From an uncultured Bacteroidales bacterium (GTDB lineage Bacteria > Bacteroidota > Bacteroidia > Bacteroidales > F082), in NCBI GenBank assembly GCA_900317155.1, contig ONFO01000006.1, positions 1 to 64,000 of the forward strand: DNA of 64,000 bases, read 5' to 3'. The translations under genes were made by a program, and so were the position numbers. Positions within the stretch are counted from its first letter, which is position 1; every line of letters starts with the position of its first letter. Below are positions 24,347 through 31,676 of the stretch, one piece after another. The notes under the pieces are model-generated. The model searched no databases. It was not told the DNA's origin and was given only the letters and a program-made list of their open reading frames with translations.

Positions 24347-25369
24347 TTATTTACTATTCTGTTTGTAATACTTGATCAGCTTCGGGACGACTTCTTCAAC
24401 CGTTCCAACAATCACGTAGTCCGCAATCCTATTAATAGGTGCGTCGGGGTCGCTGTTCACTGAGATGATGATCTTGGAGTCCTGCATACCGGCGATGTGC
24501 TGAATCTGACCGCTGATACCGCAGGCAATATACACCTTCGGGTGCACGGTGACGCCCGTCTGACCAATCTGGCGGTCGGTGTCGCAGAAGCCCGCATCGA
24601 CGGCGGCACGCGAGGCACCGACTTCGCCGTGGAGTACCTTAGCGAGTTCAAACAGCATGTCGAAGCCTTCCTTCGAGCCCATGCCATAACCGCCAGCCAC
24701 CACGATGGGCGAGCCTTTCAGGTTGTGCTTGGCGGCCTCCACATGGTGGTCGAGGACCTTCACGACGTAAGCCTCGGGCGAAACATACTTGCTCACCTCG
24801 GGATAAACCACTTCGTTCTTGGACTTGCCTTCATAAATGGCCTTTTGCATCACGCCTGAGCGGACGGTAGCCATTTGCGGACGGTGGTCGGGGTTGACGA
24901 TGGTTGCCACGATGTTGCCACCGAAAGCGGGACGAATCTGATAGAGCAGGTTGTCGTAGTGCTTCTTGGTCTTGACATCGTCGAAGTCACCGATTTCGAG
25001 TTGGGTACAGTCGGCGGTGAGGCCGCTGGTCAGCGAAGAGCTGACGCGCGGACCGAGGTCACGACCGATGACGGTGGCGCCCATCAGGCAAATCTGCGGT
25101 TGTTCCTCCTTGAAGAGGTTGACGAGGATATCGGTGTGCGGTGCAGAGGTGTAGGGGAACAAGCCTTCGCCGTCGAAAACGAACAGCTTATCCACGCCGT
25201 AAGGCAGGATTTGATCTTCCACCTTGCCCTTGATGCCAGTGCCAGCCACAGCTGCGTGAAGTTCCACGCCCAGTTGGTCAGCCAGTTTACGCCCTTTGGT
25301 GAGCAACTCCTGAGACACTTCGGCCACTACAGAACCTTCGGTCTCACAATATACAAATACATTATTCAT
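24347..25369 (-). CDS. etfA: Electron transfer flavoprotein alpha subunit
   Basis: 340 residues. The C-terminal FAD-binding domain is clear: PIVVAGGYGMGSKEGF, VGASRAAVDAG, QIGQTGVTVHPKVYIACGISG, and SVNSDPDAPINRIADY. The N-terminal domain is the ETF alpha/beta fold. It forms a heterodimer with EtfB and carries electrons between acyl-CoA dehydrogenase and a quinone, ferredoxin or NAD partner; whether it bifurcates electrons cannot be decided. It lies in the operon etfB-(31 aa)-etfA-(44 aa)-acyl-CoA dehydrogenase. Confidence 0.94.
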   Translation of the reverse strand: MNNVFVYCETEGSVVAEVSQELLTKGRKLADQLGVELHAAVAGTGIKGKVEDQILPYGVDKLFVFDGEGLFPYTSAPHTDILVNLFKEEQPQICLMGATVIGRDLGPRVSSSLTSGLTADCTQLEIGDFDDVKTKKHYDNLLYQIRPAFGGNIVATIVNPDHRPQMATVRSGVMQKAIYEGKSKNEVVYPEVSKYVSPEAYVVKVLDHHVEAAKHNLKGSPIVVAGGYGMGSKEGFDMLFELAKVLHGEVGASRAAVDAGFCDTDRQIGQTGVTVHPKVYIACGISGQIQHIAGMQDSKIIISVNSDPDAPINRIADYVIVGTVEEVVPKLIKYYKQNSK

Positions 25370-25398
25370 ACGCTAATTCACATTGGCCTAATACGAAA

Positions 25399-25494
25399 TC
25401 AATCACGATGGTTGTTCCATAACGAGAAGAATATCAACAACGCGAGGAAAGGATGTTCCTTACACCAAGCAATGATTCTATCTATCAATCTCAT
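25399..25494 (-). CDS. Possible 31-residue membrane peptide between etfB and etfA
   Basis: A short ATG frame fills the 145-base gap between etfB and etfA. Its product begins MRLIDRIIAWCKEHPF, has a short hydrophobic segment (LALLIFFSLW) and ends NNHRD. Gaps to etfB and etfA are 20 and 29 bases. An amphipathic start followed by a short span resembles small membrane peptides. Support is position and composition only. Confidence 0.4.
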   Translation of the reverse strand: MRLIDRIIAWCKEHPFLALLIFFSLWNNHRD

Positions 25495-25514
25495 ATTAAA
25501 CCCTTTCTATAAAT

Positions 25515-26390
25515 TTATCCAATAATCTTCTCCTCTAACAATTCTTTAATCAAGCCTTCCACATCGGCATCGCTAGCGGTGAGGGTCTTGCTCTCCTTGG
25601 CCTGGAATACGATGTTCTGAACGGTTTTCACCTTGGTGGGACTACCCGAGAGACCGCACTGGTCAGGGTCGCCATCCACATCGGCCACGCTCCACTGGTT
25701 GAGGTTGAGGTAGTCGCGGCTGGCATAGAGGTCGGCGCGAGGATCTTCGGGCTGACGCTCCAGCGGGCATGAGGCATACTTGTATTTCATCACCAGTTTG
25801 GCGTTGCAGGGACGGCAGGGAGCCGCGCTACCGTTGACGGTAATCACGCAAGGCAGCGGCACTTCCACGGTCTCCACGCCACCGTCAATATGGCGGCGAA
25901 TAGTGGCGATGTTGTTTTCGATCTTTAGGATTTCCTCGGCATAAGTCACTTGGTTGAGACCCAGTTTCTGTGCCACTTGGGGACCCACCTGGGCGGTGTC
26001 GCCGTCGATGGCCTGACGGCCTCCGATGACGATGTCGACATCGCCAATCTTCTTGATGGCGGTGGCGAGGGCATACGAAGTGGCGAGGGTGTCGGCGCCT
26101 GCGAAGAGGCGGTCGGTGAGCAGCCAGCCCGTGTCGGCTCCACGGAAGAGGCCTTGGCGGATGATCTCACCGGCGCGCGGCGGGCCCATGGTGAGCACGC
26201 CGACGGTGCTACCCGGATGCTGCTCCTTGAGGCGCAGGGCCTGTTCAAGGGCGTTCAGGTCTTCGGGGTTGAAGATGGCGGGCAGTGCGGCGCGGTTCAC
26301 GGTGCCTTCCGGCGTCATGGCGTCTTTGCCCACATTTCTAGTATCGGGCACCTGCTTGGCAAGCACCACGATTTTCAATGGTTTGGTCAT
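25515..26390 (-). CDS. etfB: Electron transfer flavoprotein beta subunit
   Basis: 291 residues. Family landmarks are KQVPDTRNV near the start, NPEDLNALEQALRL, SYALATAIKK, GGRQAIDGDTAQVGPQ and the TVEVPLPCVITVNG strand. It binds AMP or a second flavin and pairs with EtfA. It is the first gene of the operon, transcribed from the 26447-26476 promoter. The acyl-CoA dehydrogenase in the same operon is the likely electron donor or acceptor. Confidence 0.94.
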   Translation of the reverse strand: MTKPLKIVVLAKQVPDTRNVGKDAMTPEGTVNRAALPAIFNPEDLNALEQALRLKEQHPGSTVGVLTMGPPRAGEIIRQGLFRGADTGWLLTDRLFAGADTLATSYALATAIKKIGDVDIVIGGRQAIDGDTAQVGPQVAQKLGLNQVTYAEEILKIENNIATIRRHIDGGVETVEVPLPCVITVNGSAAPCRPCNAKLVMKYKYASCPLERQPEDPRADLYASRDYLNLNQWSVADVDGDPDQCGLSGSPTKVKTVQNIVFQAKESKTLTASDADVEGLIKELLEEKIIG

Positions 26391-26446
26391 AAAATAAAAT
26401 TTCTCGTTTTCAAATTAACTGCGTTGATTGCTTCGCAATTCGGCGG

Positions 26447-26476
26447 CAAAGATAGGGAAAAACTTTGACATACAAA
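26447..26476 (-). promoter_or_regulatory. Promoter of the etf operon
   Basis: On the minus strand, TTTG (26473-26476) and TATCTTTG (26447-26454) are separated by 18 bases, giving both Bacteroidota elements. Confidence 0.7.
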
Positions 26477-26498
26477 TAAAAACCATATTATCAATAGG

Positions 26499-26575
26499 TT
26501 TGTAGGGCTGTCGTACCACGGCAGCCGCAGCATTATTTTATAGCTACGGCTGCCACGAAGTGACAGCCCTACAAA
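26499..26575. repeat. Palindromic REP-like repeat, copy 1
   Basis: A 77-base imperfect palindrome opens TTTGTAGGGCTGTCGTACCA and closes with the complementary GTGACAGCCCTACAAA. An inner pair, GGCAGCCG/CGGCTGCC, flanks an A+T-rich loop. Nearly the same outer arms recur at 39508-39581, so this is a dispersed repeat. It lies between the etf promoter and the 3' end of the 26586 gene. Confidence 0.85.
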
Positions 26576-26585
26576 CCAAACAAAA

Positions 26586-27656
26586 CTAATATTTGTCGAT
26601 ATACGGTGTGTCTTCTACACCTTTGTTTCTTAATGATGCTACTAGTTTATCCAAAGGTTTGCGCCAAAAATCTTTGAACCATGATGTTTCGCCAAACCAT
26701 CTCACCAATGTTGGACTGATGGCATAATAGGTTTTGATGAATGCACGGCCATACCATGTTTCATCCAAGGTGTTGTCGCGAAAACGGCGAAGCGTCCAAA
26801 CTTGGGGACAGTTGTAGGAACCATATACAGCAGTGGCAACGTAACACGCTCCCTTATTCTTATTAAGTTCAGGCAGTTTATAAGAAGAATCGTATTTCCT
26901 TATTTGATTTTTGTAAAAATCAATTTCTTCAGAATTCGTCGTTTTATTATATAATAGCGGTCGTATTTCATTTAATAGAACAATGCACTCTTTCCAACAT
27001 GCAACTGACTGTACACCGTATTCCCCTTTATATAACACATCCAATTTATCTCCTAACTCTTTAAGAACACCCGTGACTGAAACCACAATACTTGTATAAT
27101 TCTGAACAAAAATTTCTCTTTCAACAAGTTTTAGCATGTTTGGCATCTCCAGCTCTACAGCATAATGTTTCTTGGTTACACTGAGAAAATAGCGAGCTAT
27201 CTCAATAACTTTTTCAGTTATTTCTTTAATAGCATTCAACCTTTCTCCATCTTCTAAGATACTTTCTTGTATCAATTTCAACAAAGAAAAAAGACAATTT
27301 TTCACTGAATCAGCCGCGATGTTTATCTGATCAAAAGCACATGCCTTTGCTGTATAATACACTGAATAGAAATTCGCTTCCCAACTATTAGGGTCTTTTA
27401 AAAGTATCTGATTATAGTATTTTGAAGCATTTTCCGAATTGTCATTTAATACGGCCCTTCTTGCAAGTTCGTATAAGTTGCGTAATTCATCAGATGAATC
27501 TATTGTTACAGTTCCTCTCACCTCAACCGTACCTTCAATCATCATTTTTCTCGCAGCTTCAACCGAATATTTTGTTCCACAATTTTGGCACACAAACAAG
27601 TCTTCTTGTTTTACCACATCGTTGCTTCCGCACATTTCACATTTTAATGCTTTCAT
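26586..27656 (-). CDS. Zinc-ribbon protein with CFI-box C-terminal domain
   Basis: 356 residues. The N-terminal zinc ribbon has C6, C9, C23 and C26 (CEMCG...CQNCG). A helical middle follows, with at least one TPR-like stretch (ENASKYYNQILLKDPNSWEAN). The C-terminal ~80 residues have the CFI-box style: CYVATAVYGSYNCPQVWTLR, FRDNTL, GRAFIKTYYAISP. No signal peptide is present. The function of this architecture is unknown; CFI-box tails recur on many unrelated bacterial proteins. A+T-rich, with a strongly structured upstream region (27699-27857). Confidence 0.7.
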   Translation of the reverse strand: MKALKCEMCGSNDVVKQEDLFVCQNCGTKYSVEAARKMMIEGTVEVRGTVTIDSSDELRNLYELARRAVLNDNSENASKYYNQILLKDPNSWEANFYSVYYTAKACAFDQINIAADSVKNCLFSLLKLIQESILEDGERLNAIKEITEKVIEIARYFLSVTKKHYAVELEMPNMLKLVEREIFVQNYTSIVVSVTGVLKELGDKLDVLYKGEYGVQSVACWKECIVLLNEIRPLLYNKTTNSEEIDFYKNQIRKYDSSYKLPELNKNKGACYVATAVYGSYNCPQVWTLRRFRDNTLDETWYGRAFIKTYYAISPTLVRWFGETSWFKDFWRKPLDKLVASLRNKGVEDTPYIDKY

Positions 27657-27698
27657 CTGTTATGTTTATTATTTGGATTTTCTTTATGTTAGAAAAAA

Positions 27699-27857
27699 GC
27701 GTGGAATCAATTCCTTGCTCGAACACCAGGGGTTCCACGCCCTACCTATCTAACAAGTATTCCACGCCGTACCCAGTACGGCATCTGTCAACTTGTCCTT
27801 GATAGGTTGCCCCGCCAAAACGGGGACTGAATGGAACTTTGGTGTTCAAGGACAGCA
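27699..27857. other. Highly structured intergenic region, possible RNA element
   Basis: Several inverted repeats nest here. GCGTGGAA (27699-27706) can pair with TTCCACGC at 27733-27740 or 27760-27767. GAACACCA (27721-27728) pairs with TGGTGTTC (27840-27847). CTTGTCCTTGA (27792-27802) pairs with TCAAGGACA (27846-27854). CCCCG/CGGGG (27810-27825) forms a tight hairpin. Competing pairings suggest a folded RNA or a mobile palindromic element. It lies between the HEPN gene end and the start of the 26586 gene, in whose leader it would fall. Confidence 0.5.
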
Positions 27858-27912
27858 ACAAGTGCTATCTGATTATTATATGTCTTTTGTGTTTAACTTT
27901 TTCTTTGTTCGA

Positions 27913-28311
27913 TTATTTTGGTTCAACCAATGTTTTTATTTTGTTTATATATTCTTCAACCTTCTCAAATAGTGGCTCCACTTCTTCTTGATGCCATTCA
28001 ATGAAATCATCGTAGTCACCTGTTTTGCGCATGTTCTGAAGTCGGGCCAAAAGTTTGGCTTCATCTTTTGAAAGAATGCCCGTTAGGACAAAATTCTGGC
28101 CAATCATTCCAATGACACGTTCGTGAGACTTTGCAACAATTTCATTTTGAATCAACAACGCCAAAGAAGCATAGTACGCAGCATAGTACAAACGATTGGC
28201 TGCAAGTGTCCAATGGTTCATAGTACCGCAGTCTTTGGCTTCGACCAGCGTTTCACCAGCTTTCTCAAGTCGGTAGATCACCAAGGCTTTTCTTTCATCT
28301 TCCGTTAGCAT
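27913..28311 (-). CDS. HEPN domain protein
   Basis: 132 residues, all-helical, in the UPF0332-like HEPN group: ANRLYYAAYYASLALLI, KSHERVIGMIGQNFV, LLARLQNMRKTGDYDDF. The catalytic RX4-6H pattern of HEPN RNases is not clearly visible, so it may not be an RNase. It overlaps the MNT nucleotidyltransferase gene by 7 bases. HEPN/MNT pairs are established toxin-antitoxin or regulatory modules in which MNT can AMPylate HEPN. Which protein would be the toxin here is not certain. Confidence 0.82.
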   Translation of the reverse strand: MLTEDERKALVIYRLEKAGETLVEAKDCGTMNHWTLAANRLYYAAYYASLALLIQNEIVAKSHERVIGMIGQNFVLTGILSKDEAKLLARLQNMRKTGDYDDFIEWHQEEVEPLFEKVEEYINKIKTLVEPK

Positions 28312-28628
28312 AACTCCACCCCTTCTTTCATTACATTTTTATAAAATGGAGTTATCTGCCGCCGCATCCATTCATCGTAAGTGTATGCCACGGGATTGAT
28401 GTCAACACCAAGCGACCATCCTAACGAAACGAAAGGAAAAACCCAACGGTCGAAATCTTCATTGCTCACTTTTTCACCTTCCAACAAAATCAGTAAATCC
28501 CAATCGGAATCGGGTCTTGCCTCATCACGAGCTTGGGAACCAAAAAGCAACAAACGAGCACCTCGGGGAAGTATTTCGGTTCCAAGATGTTTTATCAAAC
28601 TTTCTATTTCAAGTTGTCGTGTTGACAT
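28305..28628 (-). CDS. Minimal nucleotidyltransferase (MNT)
   Basis: 107 residues. The nucleotidyltransferase core is complete in outline: LLLFGSQARDEARPDSDWDLLILL with G30-S31 and the metal-binding D42 and D44. The C-terminal half has VDINPVAYTYDEWMRR, supplying the third acidic position. It is the first gene of the HEPN/MNT operon. In characterised pairs the MNT partner inactivates the HEPN protein by adding AMP to a Tyr. The promoter is at 28649. Confidence 0.88.
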   Translation of the reverse strand: MSTRQLEIESLIKHLGTEILPRGARLLLFGSQARDEARPDSDWDLLILLEGEKVSNEDFDRWVFPFVSLGWSLGVDINPVAYTYDEWMRRQITPFYKNVMKEGVELC

Positions 28629-28648
28629 TATCTTTCTTTTTCAGTTTG

Positions 28649-28656
28649 CAAATATA
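28649..28656 (-). promoter_or_regulatory. Promoter -7 element for the MNT/HEPN operon
   Basis: TATATTTG on the minus strand, 20 bases before the MNT ATG. Confidence 0.55.
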
Positions 28657-28680
28657 AAAATTTTTCGTCAATTAATCACT

Positions 28681-29931
28681 CTACTGTTTCACAAATTTCC
28701 TAACACTCCAAAAGTCTCCCTGGTCCATCTGAATGAAATAAATCCCAGATGGCAAATGCGAAACATCAAGACTCATTTCTGTGGCAGAAACGGTTTCCGC
28801 TAAAACAACCTGCCCCATCACGTCAATGACAACAACGCTCAAAGGCTCACATTGGGTAGCATCACCAACACTAATGGTCAGTAGGTTAGTGGCAGGATTG
28901 GGATAAACCTGAACCATCGTTTCCGACATTTCCGGAATCGAGGTCGGAAATTCCAGGTGATTGTACAGGAAATCTCGAGTAATGTTGAAACAGGCATCGA
29001 ATTTTTCCTCAATCAGCGTATATAACAAAGGTACAAAATAGAAAGCGTGTCCCTCACCCTCGAACGGGTGGAATTCGTAATCAGTAATGCCGATTTCATC
29101 AAGTCGGCCAGCTATGGGATGAGAGCCGTACATATAAGGCATTACACCAGGGAGCATCCCATTGTAGCAATAGCCTGAATCGTATGGCACGTTGGTGTCG
29201 TCGGTGCCGTGAATCATGCACAGCGGCACATATTCCTCCTCGCTAATGACATCGAGATCCATCACGCCGCCCCATTGCGGAATGGCTCCAGCCACTGCTG
29301 GCGAGATACCGGCATATTCTTCGAAGCCTGAACTATGCATCGGACCTAAATCAGGTTCCTCAAAAGTCTCCGCTGGACGCTCATTTTCGTCCATGAAAAG
29401 CTCACACAGGATGGCAATCGAACCGGCCGAGTTGCCAAGCAAAAAGATTTGTTCCGTGTCAATCCTGTATTCGTCGCAATGGTATTTGAAAAACCGAATC
29501 GCAGAGCTGACATCCTGCGCCGCCATGTAAGCATCGCGAATCAAGGCTGTGGAAGTAAGATTCCATATCGAAATCAGGCGATAGTCGATGGAGGCCGCTG
29601 CATAGCCATGTTTCGCCAAACGAGTGCAATACTCTACCATGTCGGCATAATCGCGGCTACCAGCCACAAAGGCACCACCGAAAACAGTAATCACCAGCGG
29701 ACGCGCCGAAAGGGTGTCGCCCTCTGGCTCATAAAAGTCAAGATACAAGGTCGTGGGCGATGTTTCACCCTCCTTGATGGCACTGCTGAAAGGGATGCCC
29801 GTTTCAATGTTTACCTCGTCGAAAACGGGTTCGGCATAGCGTTGCCCCGTCTGTGCCAAAGCAACATTCGAAAACAAGCCAAACAATAGGCCAATTATGG
29901 CTAAAAATTCGTTTTTTTTAATTCTACTCAT
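28681..29931 (-). CDS. Alpha/beta-hydrolase esterase with T9SS sorting domain
   Basis: 416 residues from the ATG at 29931; a longer frame upstream encodes an implausible hydrophobic leader. Signal peptide to about residue 26 (VALAQ). The hydrolase domain shows an oxyanion stretch VFGGAFVAGS, nucleophile S168 in LLGNSAGS, acid in HGTDDTNVPYD and His in EGEGHAFY, as in carboxylesterase/BD-FAE type enzymes. The C-terminal ~80 residues are a type A T9SS domain (VYPNPATNLLTI... FVKQ end). A surface esterase, perhaps acting on acylated plant polysaccharides, is the likely role; the substrate is inferred. Confidence 0.88.
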   Translation of the reverse strand: MSRIKKNEFLAIIGLLFGLFSNVALAQTGQRYAEPVFDEVNIETGIPFSSAIKEGETSPTTLYLDFYEPEGDTLSARPLVITVFGGAFVAGSRDYADMVEYCTRLAKHGYAAASIDYRLISIWNLTSTALIRDAYMAAQDVSSAIRFFKYHCDEYRIDTEQIFLLGNSAGSIAILCELFMDENERPAETFEEPDLGPMHSSGFEEYAGISPAVAGAIPQWGGVMDLDVISEEEYVPLCMIHGTDDTNVPYDSGYCYNGMLPGVMPYMYGSHPIAGRLDEIGITDYEFHPFEGEGHAFYFVPLLYTLIEEKFDACFNITRDFLYNHLEFPTSIPEMSETMVQVYPNPATNLLTISVGDATQCEPLSVVVIDVMGQVVLAETVSATEMSLDVSHLPSGIYFIQMDQGDFWSVRKFVKQ

Positions 29932-30026
29932 TTGGTAGTTCAAACTATAGAGATAAATGAATTTCAGAAAAAAAATGCGGAAAGAAAGGGAACATGGAAA
30001 CGAAAACATGGAAAACCTACCCCCTA

Positions 30027-30458
30027 TCACCCTCCACAAACACGAGGCATAACAAACCATGTAATCACAACAATCAGCACAAGAAACGTGATGGCAAGGT
30101 AAGGTTTCGTATAGGTCCGCTTATAACAAATCAGCATGGGTAGGAAAAGCCCCAGCAAAACCCAAGCATGAACAGAGGCCTTGCCATCGGCAATACGGCA
30201 GAAATAGTTGTGAACTTTGTACAGATTTTCAGGGACAAAACCTGTGTAATCCCACGCAGTGACCTCGTCAGCGTTCGTCACTTCTCCAGTCTTGTCATAT
30301 TCCGGGAAAATCACTTTTTCAGGCAACAACGCCCGCGTTTCCTTGTCAAACACATAAGTATAATAACCTAAGCAAGCAATTTCATTTATCAAGCATAAGG
30401 TCAATAATATGATATAAACTATAATCAAAAACTTACTAAGATCCGACGATGTTTTCAT
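30027..30458 (-). CDS. Hypothetical membrane protein
   Basis: 143 residues from the ATG at 30458, fixed by the promoter at 30482. Transmembrane helices are near residues 8-30 (FLIIVYIILLTLCLIN), 92-108 (ASVHAWVLLGLFLPMLI) and 117-137. An extracytoplasmic loop of ~60 residues (TYVFDKETRALLPEKV... WDYTGFVPENLY) lies between. Family not recognised. It is divergent from hydE, sharing a 45-base promoter region. Confidence 0.6.
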   Translation of the reverse strand: MKTSSDLSKFLIIVYIILLTLCLINEIACLGYYTYVFDKETRALLPEKVIFPEYDKTGEVTNADEVTAWDYTGFVPENLYKVHNYFCRIADGKASVHAWVLLGLFLPMLICYKRTYTKPYLAITFLVLIVVITWFVMPRVCGG

Positions 30459-30481
30459 AATTAAATCATAGAATTTTATCT

Positions 30482-30489
30482 GCAAAGAT
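30482..30489 (-). promoter_or_regulatory. Promoter -7 element for the 30027-30458 gene
   Basis: TATCTTTG on the minus strand, 23 bases before the ATG at 30458; it excludes the long upstream extension of the frame. Confidence 0.6.
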
Positions 30490-30509
30490 AGTCTTTTTTT
30501 GGAAATCAT

Positions 30510-30517
30510 TACTTTTG
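30510..30517 (+). promoter_or_regulatory. Promoter -7 element for hydE
   Basis: TACTTTTG lies 17 bases before the ATG at 30535; it excludes the in-frame ATG at 30499. Confidence 0.6.
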
Positions 30518-30534
30518 CGGCAAATTTCAAGCAA

Positions 30535-31620
30535 ATGTCTATCACCGAAATTCTAAACAAACCCAACCTCGAAAAAGAGGACATCAAAATTTTGTTAGCC
30601 AGCGAAGGCGACGACAAGAAACTTTTGTTCGACAAGGCCTTGCAGACCAAACTGGCTAAATTGGATAACTATGTCCACCTGCGCGGACTGATTGAATGCA
30701 GCAACATCTGCACAAAATACTGCCTCTACTGTGGTGTGCGCAGCAAAAACCTAAAAGTGGAACGCTATACACTCAGCGATGAGGAAGTCATCGAATGTGC
30801 CAAGCTGGCGCATGAGCTGGGTTATGGATCGGTGGCTTTGCAAAGCGGCGAAAGGAGCGATAAGGCTTTTGTGGACAAGATTACCTATTTGGTACAGGAA
30901 ATCAAGAAGATAGAAAACGGTAGTTTGGGCATTACACTCTCTTTGGGCGAGCAAACCGAAGAAACTTATCGCCGCTGGTTTGAGGCAGGCGCCCACCGTT
31001 ACTTGCTCCGCATCGAAGCCTCTAACGAAGACCTATATTATAAGATTCACCCGCATGACGAAAAACACGACTTCAAGCAACGCCTAAATTGCATCAATAC
31101 ATTGTTGAAGCTGGGTTACCAGACAGGCACTGGCGTGATGGTGGGTTTGCCTTTCCAAACACTTGATGACCTTGCTGACGACCTGCTCTTTTTCAAAAAG
31201 AAAGACGTGGCCATGGTCGGCATGGGGCCTTTTATCCCCCACCCCGACACACCTCTTTGGCAATTTAGGGACCAAATTCCTTCTGCCGAGAAACGCATGG
31301 AACTGACCTTGAAGATGATTGCCATCCTTCGCTTGATGATGCCCGAAATCAACATGGTGGCCGCCACTGCTAACCAGACCGTCGACCCGCAAGGCCGCGA
31401 GAAAGCCATCCTCGCCGGCGCCAACGTCATCATGCCCAATCTCACGCCCAACGAATTCCGCGAAAACTATCTCATCTACCCCGACAAGGCCTGCGTTAAA
31501 GACAAACCCGACGAGTGCCACAGTTGTCTCGATGTGCGCCTCGCCTCCATCGGGCACAAGGTTTTGTACAATACATGGGGCGATTCTGTGGCGTTTACGA
31601 AGAAAAATCATCAAAAGTGA
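30535..31620 (+). CDS. hydE: [FeFe]-hydrogenase maturase HydE (radical SAM)
   Basis: 361 residues. The radical SAM cluster is C59-x3-C63-x2-C66 in CSNICTKYCLYCGVRS. HydE-like landmarks include ALQSGERSD, TLSLGEQTEE, YLLRIEASNEDLY and VGLPFQTLDDLADDL, plus GMGPFIPHPDTPLW. HydE, with HydF and HydG, builds the dithiomethylamine-bearing H-cluster of [FeFe] hydrogenase. It indicates H2 metabolism, but neither hydrogenase nor hydF/hydG is in the window, so the set is scattered. The alternative PylB or BioB-like functions fit less well. Confidence 0.88.
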   Translation: MSITEILNKPNLEKEDIKILLASEGDDKKLLFDKALQTKLAKLDNYVHLRGLIECSNICTKYCLYCGVRSKNLKVERYTLSDEEVIECAKLAHELGYGSVALQSGERSDKAFVDKITYLVQEIKKIENGSLGITLSLGEQTEETYRRWFEAGAHRYLLRIEASNEDLYYKIHPHDEKHDFKQRLNCINTLLKLGYQTGTGVMVGLPFQTLDDLADDLLFFKKKDVAMVGMGPFIPHPDTPLWQFRDQIPSAEKRMELTLKMIAILRLMMPEINMVAATANQTVDPQGREKAILAGANVIMPNLTPNEFRENYLIYPDKACVKDKPDECHSCLDVRLASIGHKVLYNTWGDSVAFTKKNHQK

Positions 31621-31641
31621 CTTTCATACAGTTAAAATCAC

Positions 31642-31649
31642 TATTTTTG
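31642..31649 (+). promoter_or_regulatory. Promoter -7 element for the C25 peptidase gene
   Basis: TATTTTTG, 27 bases before the ATG at 31677. Confidence 0.6.
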
Positions 31650-31676
31650 CCCCTTTGAAAATCAATTTATTTCACT

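Noticed and set aside
29932-30060. N-terminal extension of the T9SS esterase
   Set aside because: The extension is hydrophobic and precedes a proper signal peptide starting at 29931.
30459-30650. N-terminal extension of the small membrane protein opposite hydE
   Set aside because: It crosses its own promoter and the hydE start region; the true start is at 30458.
30535-31620. Evidence of a local hydrogenase gene cluster
   Set aside because: hydE stands alone; no hydrogenase, hydF or hydG lies in the window.
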